Shown here in pieces: positions 46,786-57,683 of a DNA stretch of 64,000 bases. The notes under the pieces were generated by a model that did no database searches, was not told where the DNA came from, and was given only the letters and a program-made list of their open reading frames with translations. This DNA comes from Rugalucina vietnamica (Eukaryota > Mollusca > Bivalvia > Lucinida > Lucinidae), in the NCBI GenBank assembly GCA_964017185.1, contig OZ024874.1, positions 32,712,721-32,776,720 on the forward strand. Reading direction: 5' to 3'. The position numbers and the translations under genes are program-made. Position 1 is the first letter of the stretch; the number at the start of each line of letters is the position of its first letter.

Positions 46786-48457
46786 TGATAAAAGGAGTCT
46801 TATGGCAGAAATAATCAAAATTAAGATATTAATTACATATGAAAGACCAAGTTTCTTTGAGTATTTCCTGAAAACTTGAAGAGATTATCTTTACAAGTAG
46901 CAAAGATATGAACGTTGAAAGGTGTGCAGTTGATGCAATCTAAACATGACGTCATAAACTGTTGATGACGTTTGGACGTTGATGACGTTAACGTCTTTGA
47001 ATCACTGTAAGTAAAAGAAGGTAAGACTAAAAATTCTCGAAATTCTATGTGTTTCTTGAAGTTACTGCACAGACTATGCAATAGGCACGAATTCACAAAC
47101 TGTTTGATAAAACATGCAATACAAAGGGCGTACCTGGTTTTTAAAATGAGGGTAGTCCTTATGGCGCAATGGTTGCCATGGCAACATACATGATACAAAT
47201 ACCGTTTGACCATAAGAAAAGTATGTGTCTTGGATTGTGTTACAATATTAAGGCTGTATGAAATAAATATCAGAACATGCCAAATATTTAAAATTTAGAT
47301 GGTTTTTAGCTCGCCTGTACGAAAGTACAGGAAGAGCTATTGCAGTCACCCCGGCGTCGGCGTCGGCGTCGGCGTTAGCGTCGGCGTCGGCGTCGGCGTT
47401 GCTCAAAATGTTAAAGTTTTTGGTTAAAGTTTTTATGAGTCTATATCTCTTGAAGTTGTTGATGGATCAAGTTGATACATTGCATGTTACTAGATATTGG
47501 TCTGAAGTTTTATGCTGTACCATCATGACCCACCTGGGTGACCTTGAGGTCAAGGTCACGGACTTAGAAATTTTTTGTTAAAGTTTTTGGTTAAAGTTTT
47601 TTTAAGTCTATATCTCTTGAAGTTGTTGATGTATCAGGTTGATACTTTGCATGTTGGTACATGTTGGTCTGACGTTTTATTCTGTACCATCATGACCCAC
47701 CTGGGTGACCTTGAGGTCAAGGTTACGGACTTAGAAATTTTGTGTTAGAGTTTTTGGTTAAAGTTTTTATAAGTCTATATCTCTTGAATATGTAGAGGGA
47801 TCAAGTTGATACTTTGCATGTTGGTAGATATTGGTCTGAAGTTTTATGCTGTACCATCATGACCCACCTGGGTGACCTTGAAGTCAAGGTTACGGACTTA
47901 GAAATTTTGTGTTAGAGTTTTTGGTTAAAGTTTTTATAAGTCTATATCTTTTGAATATGTAGAGGGATCAAGTTGATACTTTGCATGTTGGTAGATATTG
48001 GTCTGAAGTTTTATGCTGTACCATCATGACCCACCTGGGTGACCTTGAGTTCAAGGTCACAGACTTTGAAATTTTATGTTAAAGCTTTTGCTTAAAGTGT
48101 TTTGAACTATATATTGCTGGAACAAATGGATGGATCTAGTTGATACTTTGCTGTTATGCTGTAGCATCTCGACTCACCTGTGGTCAAGGTCACAGACTTA
48201 GATTTTAGGTTATAAGTCTATATATCAAATATGTAGATGGATCAAGTTGAACTTAGCATGTTGGTAGATATTGGTCTGAAGTTTTATGCTGTACCATCAC
48301 AACCCACCTGAGTGACAATGAGGTCAATGTCTTTGGTCGTAGATTTAATAGATTTAGTGACAAAGCACAAGTCAGGCGAGCTACGCTGTCCTGCGACAGC
48401 TCTTATTAAATTTTGATAGCATAAAATGTACTTGAATGCCCGAAGACACCTTTTACC
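46786..48457. mobile_element. Inverted-repeat element with 5-bp target duplication, nested in the LINE
   Basis: TGATAAAAGGAGTCTT at the left end and AAGACACCTTTTACCA at the right are inverted partners, flanked by AGATC at 46781-46785 and 48458-48462. It interrupts the LINE endonuclease frame. No transposase. Most of its right half is the tandem repeat described at 47309. Confidence 0.65.
47309..48410. repeat. TAGCTCGCCTG-type repeat with ~170-bp tandem units
   Basis: Starts TAGCTCGCCTGTACG and ends CAGGCGAGCTACGC plus AGCTCTTATTA, inverted partners at both ends. Inside are a GGCGTC hexanucleotide tract (47352-47400) and about five units of 170 bp sharing GTCTATATCTCTTGAA, GATCAAGTTGATACTTTGC, ATCATGACCCACCTGGGTG and ACCTTGAGGTCAAGG. 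Its design (hairpin-like ends, few long tandem units) parallels the AGCTCACCTGAGC family, suggesting a related class of elements. Confidence 0.65.
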
Positions 48458-50111
48458 AGATCCGCGCTCATATATCTCCTGGGAGACTTTAATGCACAAA
48501 CATCCAACATGGACGATTTTACCACAGCTGACTCATTCCTTTCTGAATATTTTCATTTTGACCAAGATACTATTGAATATATGGATCAAAAATGTGTTTT
48601 GGAAAATTCGGTATTCAAATCTGTAGGGTTTCCAAAGATGCCAAAAAGAACAATCATGGTTTTAAAATTATTGATTTATGTAAAACGCACAATCTGTCCA
48701 TTTTAAATGGTAGGTATGGCGATGACAGAAACGTAGGAGCTATGACTTTTCGTGGCATATCAGTGATAGACTATGCCATTACTTCTACTAAAGCTATACA
48801 GTTTTTGAAAAATTTTAAAATTTCAAAATTGGACAGTCTTTATTCCGACGGACATTCCTTACTCTCGTTAGATATACGAACACACACCCCTTTGCATCGC
48901 ACACTTGCAAATCAGCAATCGTTTGACGGTCCGATTTCACGCATTTATACAGAAGAATTTGACTGTTTTAAAAATGGTATAAATCTACAAAAAATAGACC
49001 AGCTCAGGAACACACTCGAGAACCAGGATATCACACACACTTGCGAAACGATATATCAAGCTGTTGAAGATTTATGCAACATTTTCCAAGAAAGCGCGGA
49101 TATAGTTAAGGCTAGTCGTAAGCCAATAAATCATTCAACGAAACCCATTGGACAAACCGTGGTTCGGCGCTCAGTGCAAGACGGCACGTAGGAACTATTT
49201 TCTTGCAAAGCGTATACATAGGCGTCAGCGCACAGAAGATAGCCATTTATCCCTTGTACAAATGAGCAAAAGGTATAAACGTGTAATGAACATGCATATA
49301 AATAAGTACAAAAAGTCCCAACATCAAGTGCTACGTCGTATGCAAAGTAGTGAACCGAAAAAATACTGGAAATATATTAACTCTTTGAAATCAAAACAAA
49401 AAGCGGATGCCCCATCGGCGGATACGTTTTACGAATTTTTCAAAGAGGTATATTCTGCAGAAAACGTTTCTGCTGACGATGAAATTCCTCTTAATTTTAA
49501 TTTTGAACATTCAAACGCTGAGCTTAACCGCCCATTTACGGAGGCTGAAATTTATAGTTGCATCAGAAAATTAAAGAATTCGAAATCACCCGGACACGAC
49601 AATATTTTGAACGAATTTATCAAAGTTACAAAAATAGAAATGACCCCAATCTATGTTTCTCTTTTTAACATCATTCTAAAAACCGGCATCATTCCCGATG
49701 AATGGTCAGTCGGTAAAATAAGACCTATTTACAAAAATAAAGGATCAACGACCGATCCGAATAACTATAGGCCCATCACGATTTTGAGTTGTCTCAATAA
49801 ACTCTTTACAGCGGTACTAAATGAAAGATTAACGGATGAAAATGTAATGTTAAGCGAAAATTAAAATTAAAATTATTTAGATGAAAATGTAATGTTAAGC
49901 GAAAACCAGGCGGGCTTTAGAAAAACTTACTCAACATCAGACCATATATTTTCTCTGCATGCGCTCATTGAAATTATGAAATTCGAAAAGAAAAAACTAT
50001 TTTGTTCATTCGTCGATTTTTCTAAGGCATTTGATTCGGTCTGCACTGTGGGGTAAACTTCTATGTAACGAAATAAACGGAAATTTTTTAAGAGTACTCC
50101 ATAATATATAT

Positions 50112-50622
50112 TGTAACGGGATAGTCTCCCTTGTAGAATACGTTGGTGCAACGTATCAGCGGCATATTAGCGGGTAGTAATATGCAAATTAGAAACTCGA
50201 AACTTTGTGATTAGAGTAAGTGTTAGGTATATAGCGCAGTAAACCACCCTTGGTGGATGAGCATGCTTTTCCACCGACGGGGTTTGCTGTGGCTTGGCTC
50301 GGCTGTTCGTTACATTTGGTGGCTGCGGTGGGATGATGACAACTGCCAGAACGGAGTTGCCTTACCCATGTAGTTCCCAGGCCAAGACTCGGGGCGAGTC
50401 TTCTCGGAGGGGGAAGTAATGTAACGGGATAGTCTCCCTTGTAGAATACGTTGGTGCAACGTATCAGCGGCATATTAGCGGGTAGTAATATGCAAATTAG
50501 AAACTCGAAACTTTGTGATGAGAGTAAGTGTTAGGTATATAGCGCAGTAAACCACCCTTGGTGGATGAGCATGCTTTTCCACTGACGGCGTTTGCTGTGG
50601 CTAGGATCGGCTGCACGTTACA
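50112..50622 (+). mobile_element. TRIM (miniature LTR element), copy 2, inside the LINE
   Basis: Same family as 3719-4227, opposite orientation. LTRs at 50112-50314 and 50420-50622 (203 bp each) flank 105 bp. TTTGGTGGCTGCGGTGGG directly follows the first LTR, and GGAGGGGGAAGTAA precedes the second. Target duplication ATAT at 50108-50111 and 50623-50626. It interrupts the LINE reverse transcriptase region. LTRs differ at several positions. Confidence 0.88.
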
Positions 50623-50892
50623 ATATCTTAATGCAAAATCCTTTATCTCCATTAATAACCAAGAATCCGGCTTTCTTGTCAACGGCTGCGGACTACGTCA
50701 AGGTGATAATATTTCGCCAATTTTATTCTCCATGTATCTTAATGATCTTGAAACATATTTTGACGCGAACCGTATAAACGGTGTGCCGGTTGAATTTCGT
50801 GCCGATGACATGTTTATTTACTTGGAGATGTACGTGATGCTCTACGCGGATGACACCATTATAATGTCGAACAATGCAGAATCATTCCAAGC

Positions 50893-51665
50893 CAGCAAAA
50901 TAGATAACGATGCGTACTGCGTATGTACGCACGATTTTTCGCTCTGTACGCATAGAAAATTCGGACCTGTGCGTACCATGTACGCAGTAAAAATCAGCGG
51001 TACGCAAACATTTTTGGGTTTTATGCGTACTCAGATAAAAAAAATCTATAAAATTGTCACAAAATGACAATTCTTCAACTAGGTTTGTCTGGCTGCTCTG
51101 TCAACAATGGAAAAGTAGTTATTAATGTAGCTTTTGCTCGTTCCATATTAACATATCATGCAATATAGAATGTATCTTCACGCGCTCTCCGTTCAGTTCC
51201 TTGGCCAGACAAACCGTTTACCAAAGATTTATTCACGAAGTTTTATAGTGTGTCACTTTTGTTTATTGAATAGGCATTTTGCATCGATTTCCGGTCATTG
51301 TTTTTAATTTAAACTTGATGTATTCCATGTTCTACAGCCAGCCCAGTTTATCATGTTTTCCTATTTTTTTCTCTCTTATTATCTCTGCTGGGGACAAAAG
51401 TATGGTTTAACACGCCTAAATATTAGAATAACATGTAATTACAGGATTGGTAGCCAATTTACTTGAGTTTTCATTACTTGAAGAAATTGTCTTATCCATA
51501 CGTGTACACATAGTTACATGTATCTATAAGTTTAATTGATTCTAAATGCGTGGTTAGAATAAGAATCCTCAGAAAAAGTGTACACAGTTGTATTGTCGGT
51601 ACGCAGTGTGCATTTATTTTGATGCGTACAGTACGCATTGTGAAAAATAATTATCTACATCACTG
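50893..51665. mobile_element. CAG...CTG element with 5-bp target duplication, nested in the LINE
   Basis: Flanked by exact CAAGC (50888-50892, 51666-51670). Ends share CAG, a TAGATAA word and ATGCGTACTG in inverted orientation. GTACGCA words are concentrated at both ends (50910-51030, 51598-51640). Without it the LINE frame reads through as ESFQ then ACLDTF. Non-coding; hAT-like ends but a 5-bp duplication. Confidence 0.72.
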
Positions 51666-52483
51666 CAAGCGTGTCTTGATACATTTCACACGTATTGCAT
51701 AGACTGGCGATTAACTGTCAACGAGTCTGAAACTAAAATCTTAATATTTGGGGCAAGCAAAACGGACAATTTCAGTTTCAAGTTCGGAGAAACGACTCTC
51801 GAATTCGTAGACACATACAAATACCTAGGAACTGTGTTCTCTAAATCTGGTTCTTTTCTAAATGCCAGAAAACATGTACTAGAACAAGCTAAGAAAGCCA
51901 TGTATCTCTTAAAAATACGTATAAAAAAATCTCGATCTCCCCATAGACCTCCAATTGAAACTATTCGATAATACGATTCTCCCGATACTAACTTACGGGA
52001 GCGAAATATTTGGGTTCGAGGACTGTAAAATGCTAGAAATCATCCAAAATAATTTCTTGCGTTCACTGGTGAATTTCCGTAAAAGTATGCCATTATACAT
52101 GGTCCTTGGCGAATCCGGCAGATACCCATTGGAATTAGCCATCAAAAGTAGAATGATTGGTTTTTGGGTCAGAATTTTAACAAATAAACCGACTAAATTG
52201 TCCTATATACTATATAGAAAACTTATAGAACCCCCCCCCCCCCCATACTGTAACCATCGAAAGTCTTGTCCTCGGGAGCTAGGCACCAATAAGAGCAATT
52301 TACTAACTAAACACTTACCTGGCATAGTTAATATCCTTTTTTTTTTTTTTCTTCTTGTTTTTTAATCGAGTTTCAACATGCTGCCATGCTTTCAGCCAGA
52401 CAGAAATCGTGACCATGCTTAGCACGTTGAACACATACCGTTCCGTACAGCTAGGGACTATACCGTTTGTCATATCCCCATTA

Positions 52484-55400
52484 TAGTGAGGGTCGAGATG
52501 TAAAAATTTTAGCTCCCGTGCGATTTTTGTGCTAAAATTGATTTTTTTATTTTAAATGATAGTTTACGGCTTAAACAATCGGAAAATTATGGGGTTCAAT
52601 TTTTTCCAGCCCTTGACCCAATTTTAAGGGCTCTCAATGATGACCACGCCCATTTTGTACCATTTTAGTCCTGCAAACATTAATCCGTCTCTTTATTCTT
52701 TAAAAACTTTACATTGGGCATGCATTCTACAATTTATATCTTCTTTGGAAGCTTGTATTGTGTTAAATAATGAGAATGTGCTACTTATTGGCGAGAGAAG
52801 CCTACTATACGTATAAAAAAGAAGTGGGTGGGGTAATTAAAGGCGGAAAATGGGGATGATGTGTTAGAATTCCGTTACATGGTATAAACGTTATAAAAAC
52901 AACTTATTCTAATACCTGGAACGTTTTAACATGCAAATTTACTAGACTATCATATGAACCCGTCAAAACCAACCCTGGGTAATCATAGGGGTAAGCAAAA
53001 ATAAACTTATTTGTGGTCTGAGCAAGTGCCTAACCTAAATGCTTGCTCAACAAAATCTTGCTCCTTTACTGATTCACTCGTCATCTTCGTTATCTATGTC
53101 ACCAATTCGTATTTCCTCTTTGATGAGATTGGCACATTCAGTGGCAAAGCATTTACAAAGAGGTGTGCAAGGCAGTTTGTTACTGTAGCACTTACATCTC
53201 GAGCCAATACATCCCGTTTTACAGCCACACTTTGTCAATTCAATAACAGCTTTTGGAGCTGGATCATCTAAGCACATCACTGGCTTGTATAGAGTTCCCT
53301 TTACCAGCCACCCGCTTTTGTCGATAGGTGGGAGAACTGGGCAGTTTGTTGTGTAGGATTTGTCACGCATGGCTATGTAATTTGCACGCGTAATATGAGG
53401 GAGAAGGGTTGCGCGTGTTGGAGGTAAACTCTCGCCTTCCAAGTTCCGTGTCCGAAACATTTCCCATCGTAATGACGGCAGGTTAGTAGGTCCTGACATA
53501 CAATATACGCGGCACACAAAGTGTTCTAAACCCTGAAGCTGCGGGGGTAGCTCCCCATTATCAAGCTGAGTAGGAATGACTGATGAGCCGAGATTCCGAA
53601 AACAGTCAATGGCTGGGTCGTCTTCGTTAAGTGACATATAGGCATCAACCCACGTTTTCTTTGATTTGCCCACGAATTTCCCACCCCAATCCGCGCCAGA
53701 GAAGTTATGAAGCCCCACGAAACCTTGACATTTGCAAGCGCCAATAACACGTACTCTTTCGATTACATCTATTTCCCTATATGTTCTGCCCTTTCCAGTT
53801 AAAAATTTCAGGCGTGTTTGAGGTGCAAGTAAGCCGCGTGAGACGAGATCAATCAGAAGAATGAAGACGTCTGTGTCCGGTGATGAAACACATATCTCAC
53901 GACAAGGCTGTTTTGCTGCAGACGCCAAAACCTGATTGGGTATAAGTGTATCAGCCTCTTCGTGAGTATGAACTTCTTCTACTTCTCGACCTTTGATCCT
54001 GTTGTCGTAAGCCACAATCACAGAGCAAGTAGCACTATCATGGAAATGTGCGATCAAGCCTTCTGCCAGATATACTGTCAAACTGCTCTTTGTTTTGGAT
54101 GAAGAGAGAAGTTCTTTAAGAGGCATTGAGAGTTTCATTTCAGAATGAATTTCATATTCAGTGGTAGTTGCAGCCCTCTTTTGTCGCGTCTTGTTTTTCA
54201 ACGACTGATCAAGATAGCGATCAAATATTATCCGGCCTTCATTGAAACCATTGAGCATGTTCTATGCGTTTCACAAATGTTTCCTTTAGGTCAGCAAGTG
54301 TGCGCATGGTTGGGTTTTTCTTCATACTCTGAACCACAGCCATGGCATCAACAACCAGGGCCCGATCTCTGTAATCAACAGTTGTGGTTTCAGGTAGGTC
54401 TGGTACACGTGGCTCAGTCTTTGCAGCTTCAATTACATGCATCAAACATGCTTTGTCTGTCGGAATATAGAGCGACCCATCAACGGCACACAACGATCGT
54501 GGAACTACAGACATCTCGTACTCACCAATGGCATCCTCAAGCTTCGGAACAAGTTCCGGACGACTTCCTTGTATGATGAGAAATCTTCCAAATAGTTCCC
54601 TTTCTTCACGAAGCTTGATAACCTTGTCGCCTGTTCTGACTTTGATTTTTTCCATCCAGTTAGAAAATGTCTTCAGCTTGAGCTTTTTCATCGGGTCCCA
54701 GACTGAAATAGTCGATGTAGACAGCAATCGTTCATTGATGAAGTCTTGGAAACGTGCTTGACCCTTCTCCGCAAAATTGAGAATATCGTTCTTTGCATCA
54801 CTTGGGACAAGGGCTGATGAGACAAGACTTTTCAATGGTGACCCAGCCTGTTCAAGATATTCTAGCATGAACTGAGCCTGTTCCCCAGCATTTTCTCTTT
54901 CATTTAGCTTAATGTTTTCTGTGTACCAAGTCTGAATATTTTCAAAGATGACATTGGCATCCGGACTTCGCTCGTGAAGGGCCTTTTGAAGAGAGTCACA
55001 TTGGGTCCGGAGTAAGTCTGGCAAGGGCTCTTTTGCGTTTGCATCAAAGAGCATCATTAGGATTGCAAGGCATGTTGTGATGTGATATTCTATTCCTCGT
55101 TTGTATGCTTTGCCCCCATAAATTCCCCGTAGCGCTGCCGATGTAAAAGTACCACTTTCGACAGCACATGTATCAATGCCACTGCCATCTAGTGTTTTAC
55201 CAAGTGCATGTAGAGCAGCAAACACGATGTGCAGAACACCTGCTCGCAGGACCCAGTTGGTGTTTCCAACTGTCTGTTGAATTTGAAGAGCACGGCTATA
55301 AAGATCAAGGTCGAGTGTTATGATTGTTTTCCTTTCAGGGCCAACAACAACTGCCGAGACGCCCTGTGTCAGCATCAGAACAGTATACAGAGTTGTTATG

Positions 55401-57201
55401 TCAGTGGGAGAAGTCTTGAACAGAGGGGCAATTACTTCAGTATTTGTTCGAGTGATACTTTCTTGCGTCTTTGAAAGCAGTAGGGAACGAGTTGCGGCCC
55501 AAGTGGGCATGACGTCTTTCTTTGCTAACCTTTTTCTTTCATCTGTTTTTACCGACACTGATATGATAGGTTTGTCTAATGATTGTGCGCCTTGGTTGTG
55601 AGGAGACTCAATTTCCGAAGTATCAATACTTTGAATGTCTTGATCCTCAGATAAGCCTTGCTGCTCAACAGTCTCCACATTTGCATCATCTGTGCTTTTG
55701 CTGTCTTCATGCGTAGCTAGGAAGGACGCAAGGGCCCAACAATGGGTTCAGCTCCGTTGGACAAAAGCTACAGGATGAGAACATGCAAATTTGAGCTTTG
55801 GGGACTGTTTTTGTTCTTTTTGGTCGGGGGGTGTCACCAGAAGTTGAGGGTCTTCCACGCTTGTGCAGAGAACTACTAGCAACAGGAGAGTCAGATCTGG
55901 AAGTCTTATATTTTCGCAGCCGCTCAATATTCACTTTATTCACTAAGGGCTTCCTACATTCGCTATGATAATAGACAGAGCTCTTTTCACTTTCACTTAG
56001 ACTGTTCAGGCGATCACAGAGCGGTTTGATTTCGAGTTCGCCAAGAGATAGCCGCTCATTACAACATGTTACTAAATCCGCAATCATTTCAGAACTGCTG
56101 ATCAGTTTCTTGGACGATGGAGTTGAGCCCTCATTGCAAATTATACACAATTTAGTCTCCGACATTTTGAACATGTGTGTTCTGTGTCTGCGTTTGATAC
56201 AGACAGAGAAAATAAAAGTTTCAAATAATTTAATGACGTATTTGCGTACATTGTATTTATTACAGATTTAGCGCTCGTTCGGTTAACCCATAGAGCTGAA
56301 CGCCTGAAAGGTGGTTTTGGTGAGCGAAAGTTCGCCCAAAAGCAAATGGAATCGCTGAAAAATATACATAGAAGGATGATAATGCTGTTTGTGTTTAATT
56401 AGAAAATGTATAGTATGTACATGCCCTCCCCAAACACAATAGTGGCACGTGAAAGAGTTCACAGTAAATGCGGCAAGACAAATGAATGGCAGAAACACGC
56501 ACAAAACAATGTAAATCCGTATGCATTTTGGGCATTTGCATGCCCATATTTGGGCTCTTATGGGTGTAGGTGTAGCTGGGCTCACGGAAGAACCCACACT
56601 TGGATCTATAACCTTTTTGACAATTCAAAATTAGGGTACATGTTGATATTGGCGTAGTCGAACAGATTTCTTTAAAAAATGCCAATATATGGACATTCAT
56701 CACTTAGAGAGCACTTCATTTGAAATGGGCTCTATGGGTGAAGCCCAAAAGCTCTGCTATGTTGTTAGGAAACATATTTTATCTAATGGCCATTTATGTT
56801 TACCCAATATTCAAACAAATACAAATTCAGACGAATCTATTAAAGTCAGCGGCAAAAATCACCATTTTGGGCTCCGCCATGGAAATAAAGAGCCCAAGTA
56901 TGGGCTTCAGGATATTTCTATCACAATACAAGTATTAAAAATGGACTTGGCACCCTTAAATCAAGTATTTTTGGCACTAAGCACTTCACGATTAGTTAAA
57001 TATGCGAGATGTCATGAAACATTTTGTTCTAAAATGGGCTTAACGGCTAATTTTTGTAAATGGGAGCCCAGTTTTGGATGTGGGGCTTGGAAAAATTGAA
57101 CCCCATCATTTTCGTGCATAGTACACCCAAATCAATTGATTCAAGCAAAAAAATCAATTTTAGCAAACAAATCGCACTGGATTACATATCGACCCTCACT
57201 A
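52484..57201 (-). mobile_element. TIR transposon encoding a zinc finger, PIN/XPG-like nuclease and CXC tail
   Basis: TAGTGAGGGTCGAGATGTAA at the left end and its inverse at the right (ending CGACCCTCACTA, 57201) are flanked by TTA (52481-52483, 57202-57204). The inverted ends extend about 130 bp imperfectly, with shared GTGCGATTT, GCTAAAATTGATTTTTTT and ATGGGGTTCAATTTTT blocks. The element sits in the 3' UTR of the LINE. Its only coding content is the minus-strand protein at 53074-56174. The 3-bp duplication and an XPG-like domain would be compatible with the Academ superfamily, but that is a low-confidence guess. Region 56280-57050 has unassigned GGGCTC-rich words. Confidence 0.7.
53074..56174 (-). 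pseudogene. Transposon-encoded protein: N-terminal zinc finger, PIN/XPG-like nuclease, CXC domain (two frameshifts)
   Basis: About 1,030 codons in three frames: 55707-56174, 54239-55678 and 53074-54258. The first switch is near 55745 (the second frame is already open upstream of 55678, reading ASFLATHEDSKSTDD), the second within 54239-54258. N-terminal part: start MFKMSETKLCIICNEG, a Cys/His cluster (CIIC...C...YHSECRK) and a basic Ser/Pro linker. The middle is mostly helical and unassigned (LRAGVLHIVFAALHALGKTL, SGTFTSAALRGIYGGK). The last third has HEEADTLI followed by SSPDTDVFILLIDL, the acidic pattern of XPG-I/PIN-type nucleases, then GLHNFSGADWGGKFVGKSKK. The C-terminal end, CGCKTGCIGSRCKCYSNKLP then CTPLCKC, resembles tesmin/TSO1 CXC zinc-binding domains. 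No DDE transposase core was recognised. Likely an inactive copy of the element's own gene. Confidence 0.7.
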
Positions 57202-57330
57202 TTAGTATGATAATCTTTATTGGAAACCTGTAGTCACCAGCTCATACCTAAATGTCATGTTTACTGTATCTTCACTACCCCCACCCCTTCTTCCTCTCTT
57301 CTCTTCACTTACCTAGACTCTACCATAACC

Positions 57331-57683
57331 CAGGGATTTTTTCAGCAATTTTGGGAAGGGGCCCTAGTGCCTTTCTGATTGGGAAATTTAGCGGCGTAAA
57401 TCCTGACTTTGGGAAATTTTCAAAACATTCATAGTTGATATATTTTCAAATGTGACCTAGTTTATTAGGGTATTTCATTCAGAATCATTAAATAATAACT
57501 TATAATCAATGTTAAACACCATTTCAAACATCAAAGTTTGAATTTTACAATGTATGGAAATGTTAAAAATTATTTTCAGCTCTGATTGGGAATTTTTTTC
57601 TTCAAATTGGGAAAAATGTCACCTAAATTGCATTGGGAATGGGGCCTTATTTCGGCCCCTGAGACACCCGAAAAAAATCCCTG
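57331..57683. mobile_element. MITE, CAGGGATTTTTTC ends, 5-bp target duplication
   Basis: Inverted ends CAGGGATTTTTTC and GAAAAAAATCCCTG, flanked by exact TAACC (57326-57330, 57684-57688). GGGAAATTT/TTGGGAA and GGGGCC words recur inside. Nested in the 3' UTR of the LINE. Non-coding. Confidence 0.75.

Larger units (their letters stand above)
46309..52365 (+). pseudogene. LINE ORF2 (endonuclease and reverse transcriptase), interrupted and broken
   Basis: Pieces in order: endonuclease start at 46309-46785 (LSVASLNICGL, CLSETKLLD, GGTGFLVRNN, ATVYIPP); endonuclease end at 48458-49190 (LLGDFNAQTS, SDGHSLLSLDI); and reverse transcriptase at 49148-50111 (SPGHDNILNEF, NYRPITILSCLNKLF, QAGFRKTYSTSDH, FVDFSKAFDSV). 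It continues at 50623-50892 (NGCGLRQGDNISPILFSMYL, MLYADDTIIMSN) and the C-terminal part is at 51666-52365 (YKYLGTVFSKSGSF, LTYGSEIFG, LGESGRYPLELA). Catalytic FADD-type motif is YADD. Several frameshifts exist, and a 26-bp duplication with filler DNA occurs at about 49836-49904. The clade is not assigned; it is clearly distinct from the CR1/Jockey-type LINE at 26871. Confidence 0.85.

Noticed and set aside
53074-56174. Host tesmin-like or nuclease gene
   Set aside because: It lies inside clear TIRs with a target duplication in the 3' UTR of a LINE, has no introns and has two frameshifts; better read as the transposon's own gene.
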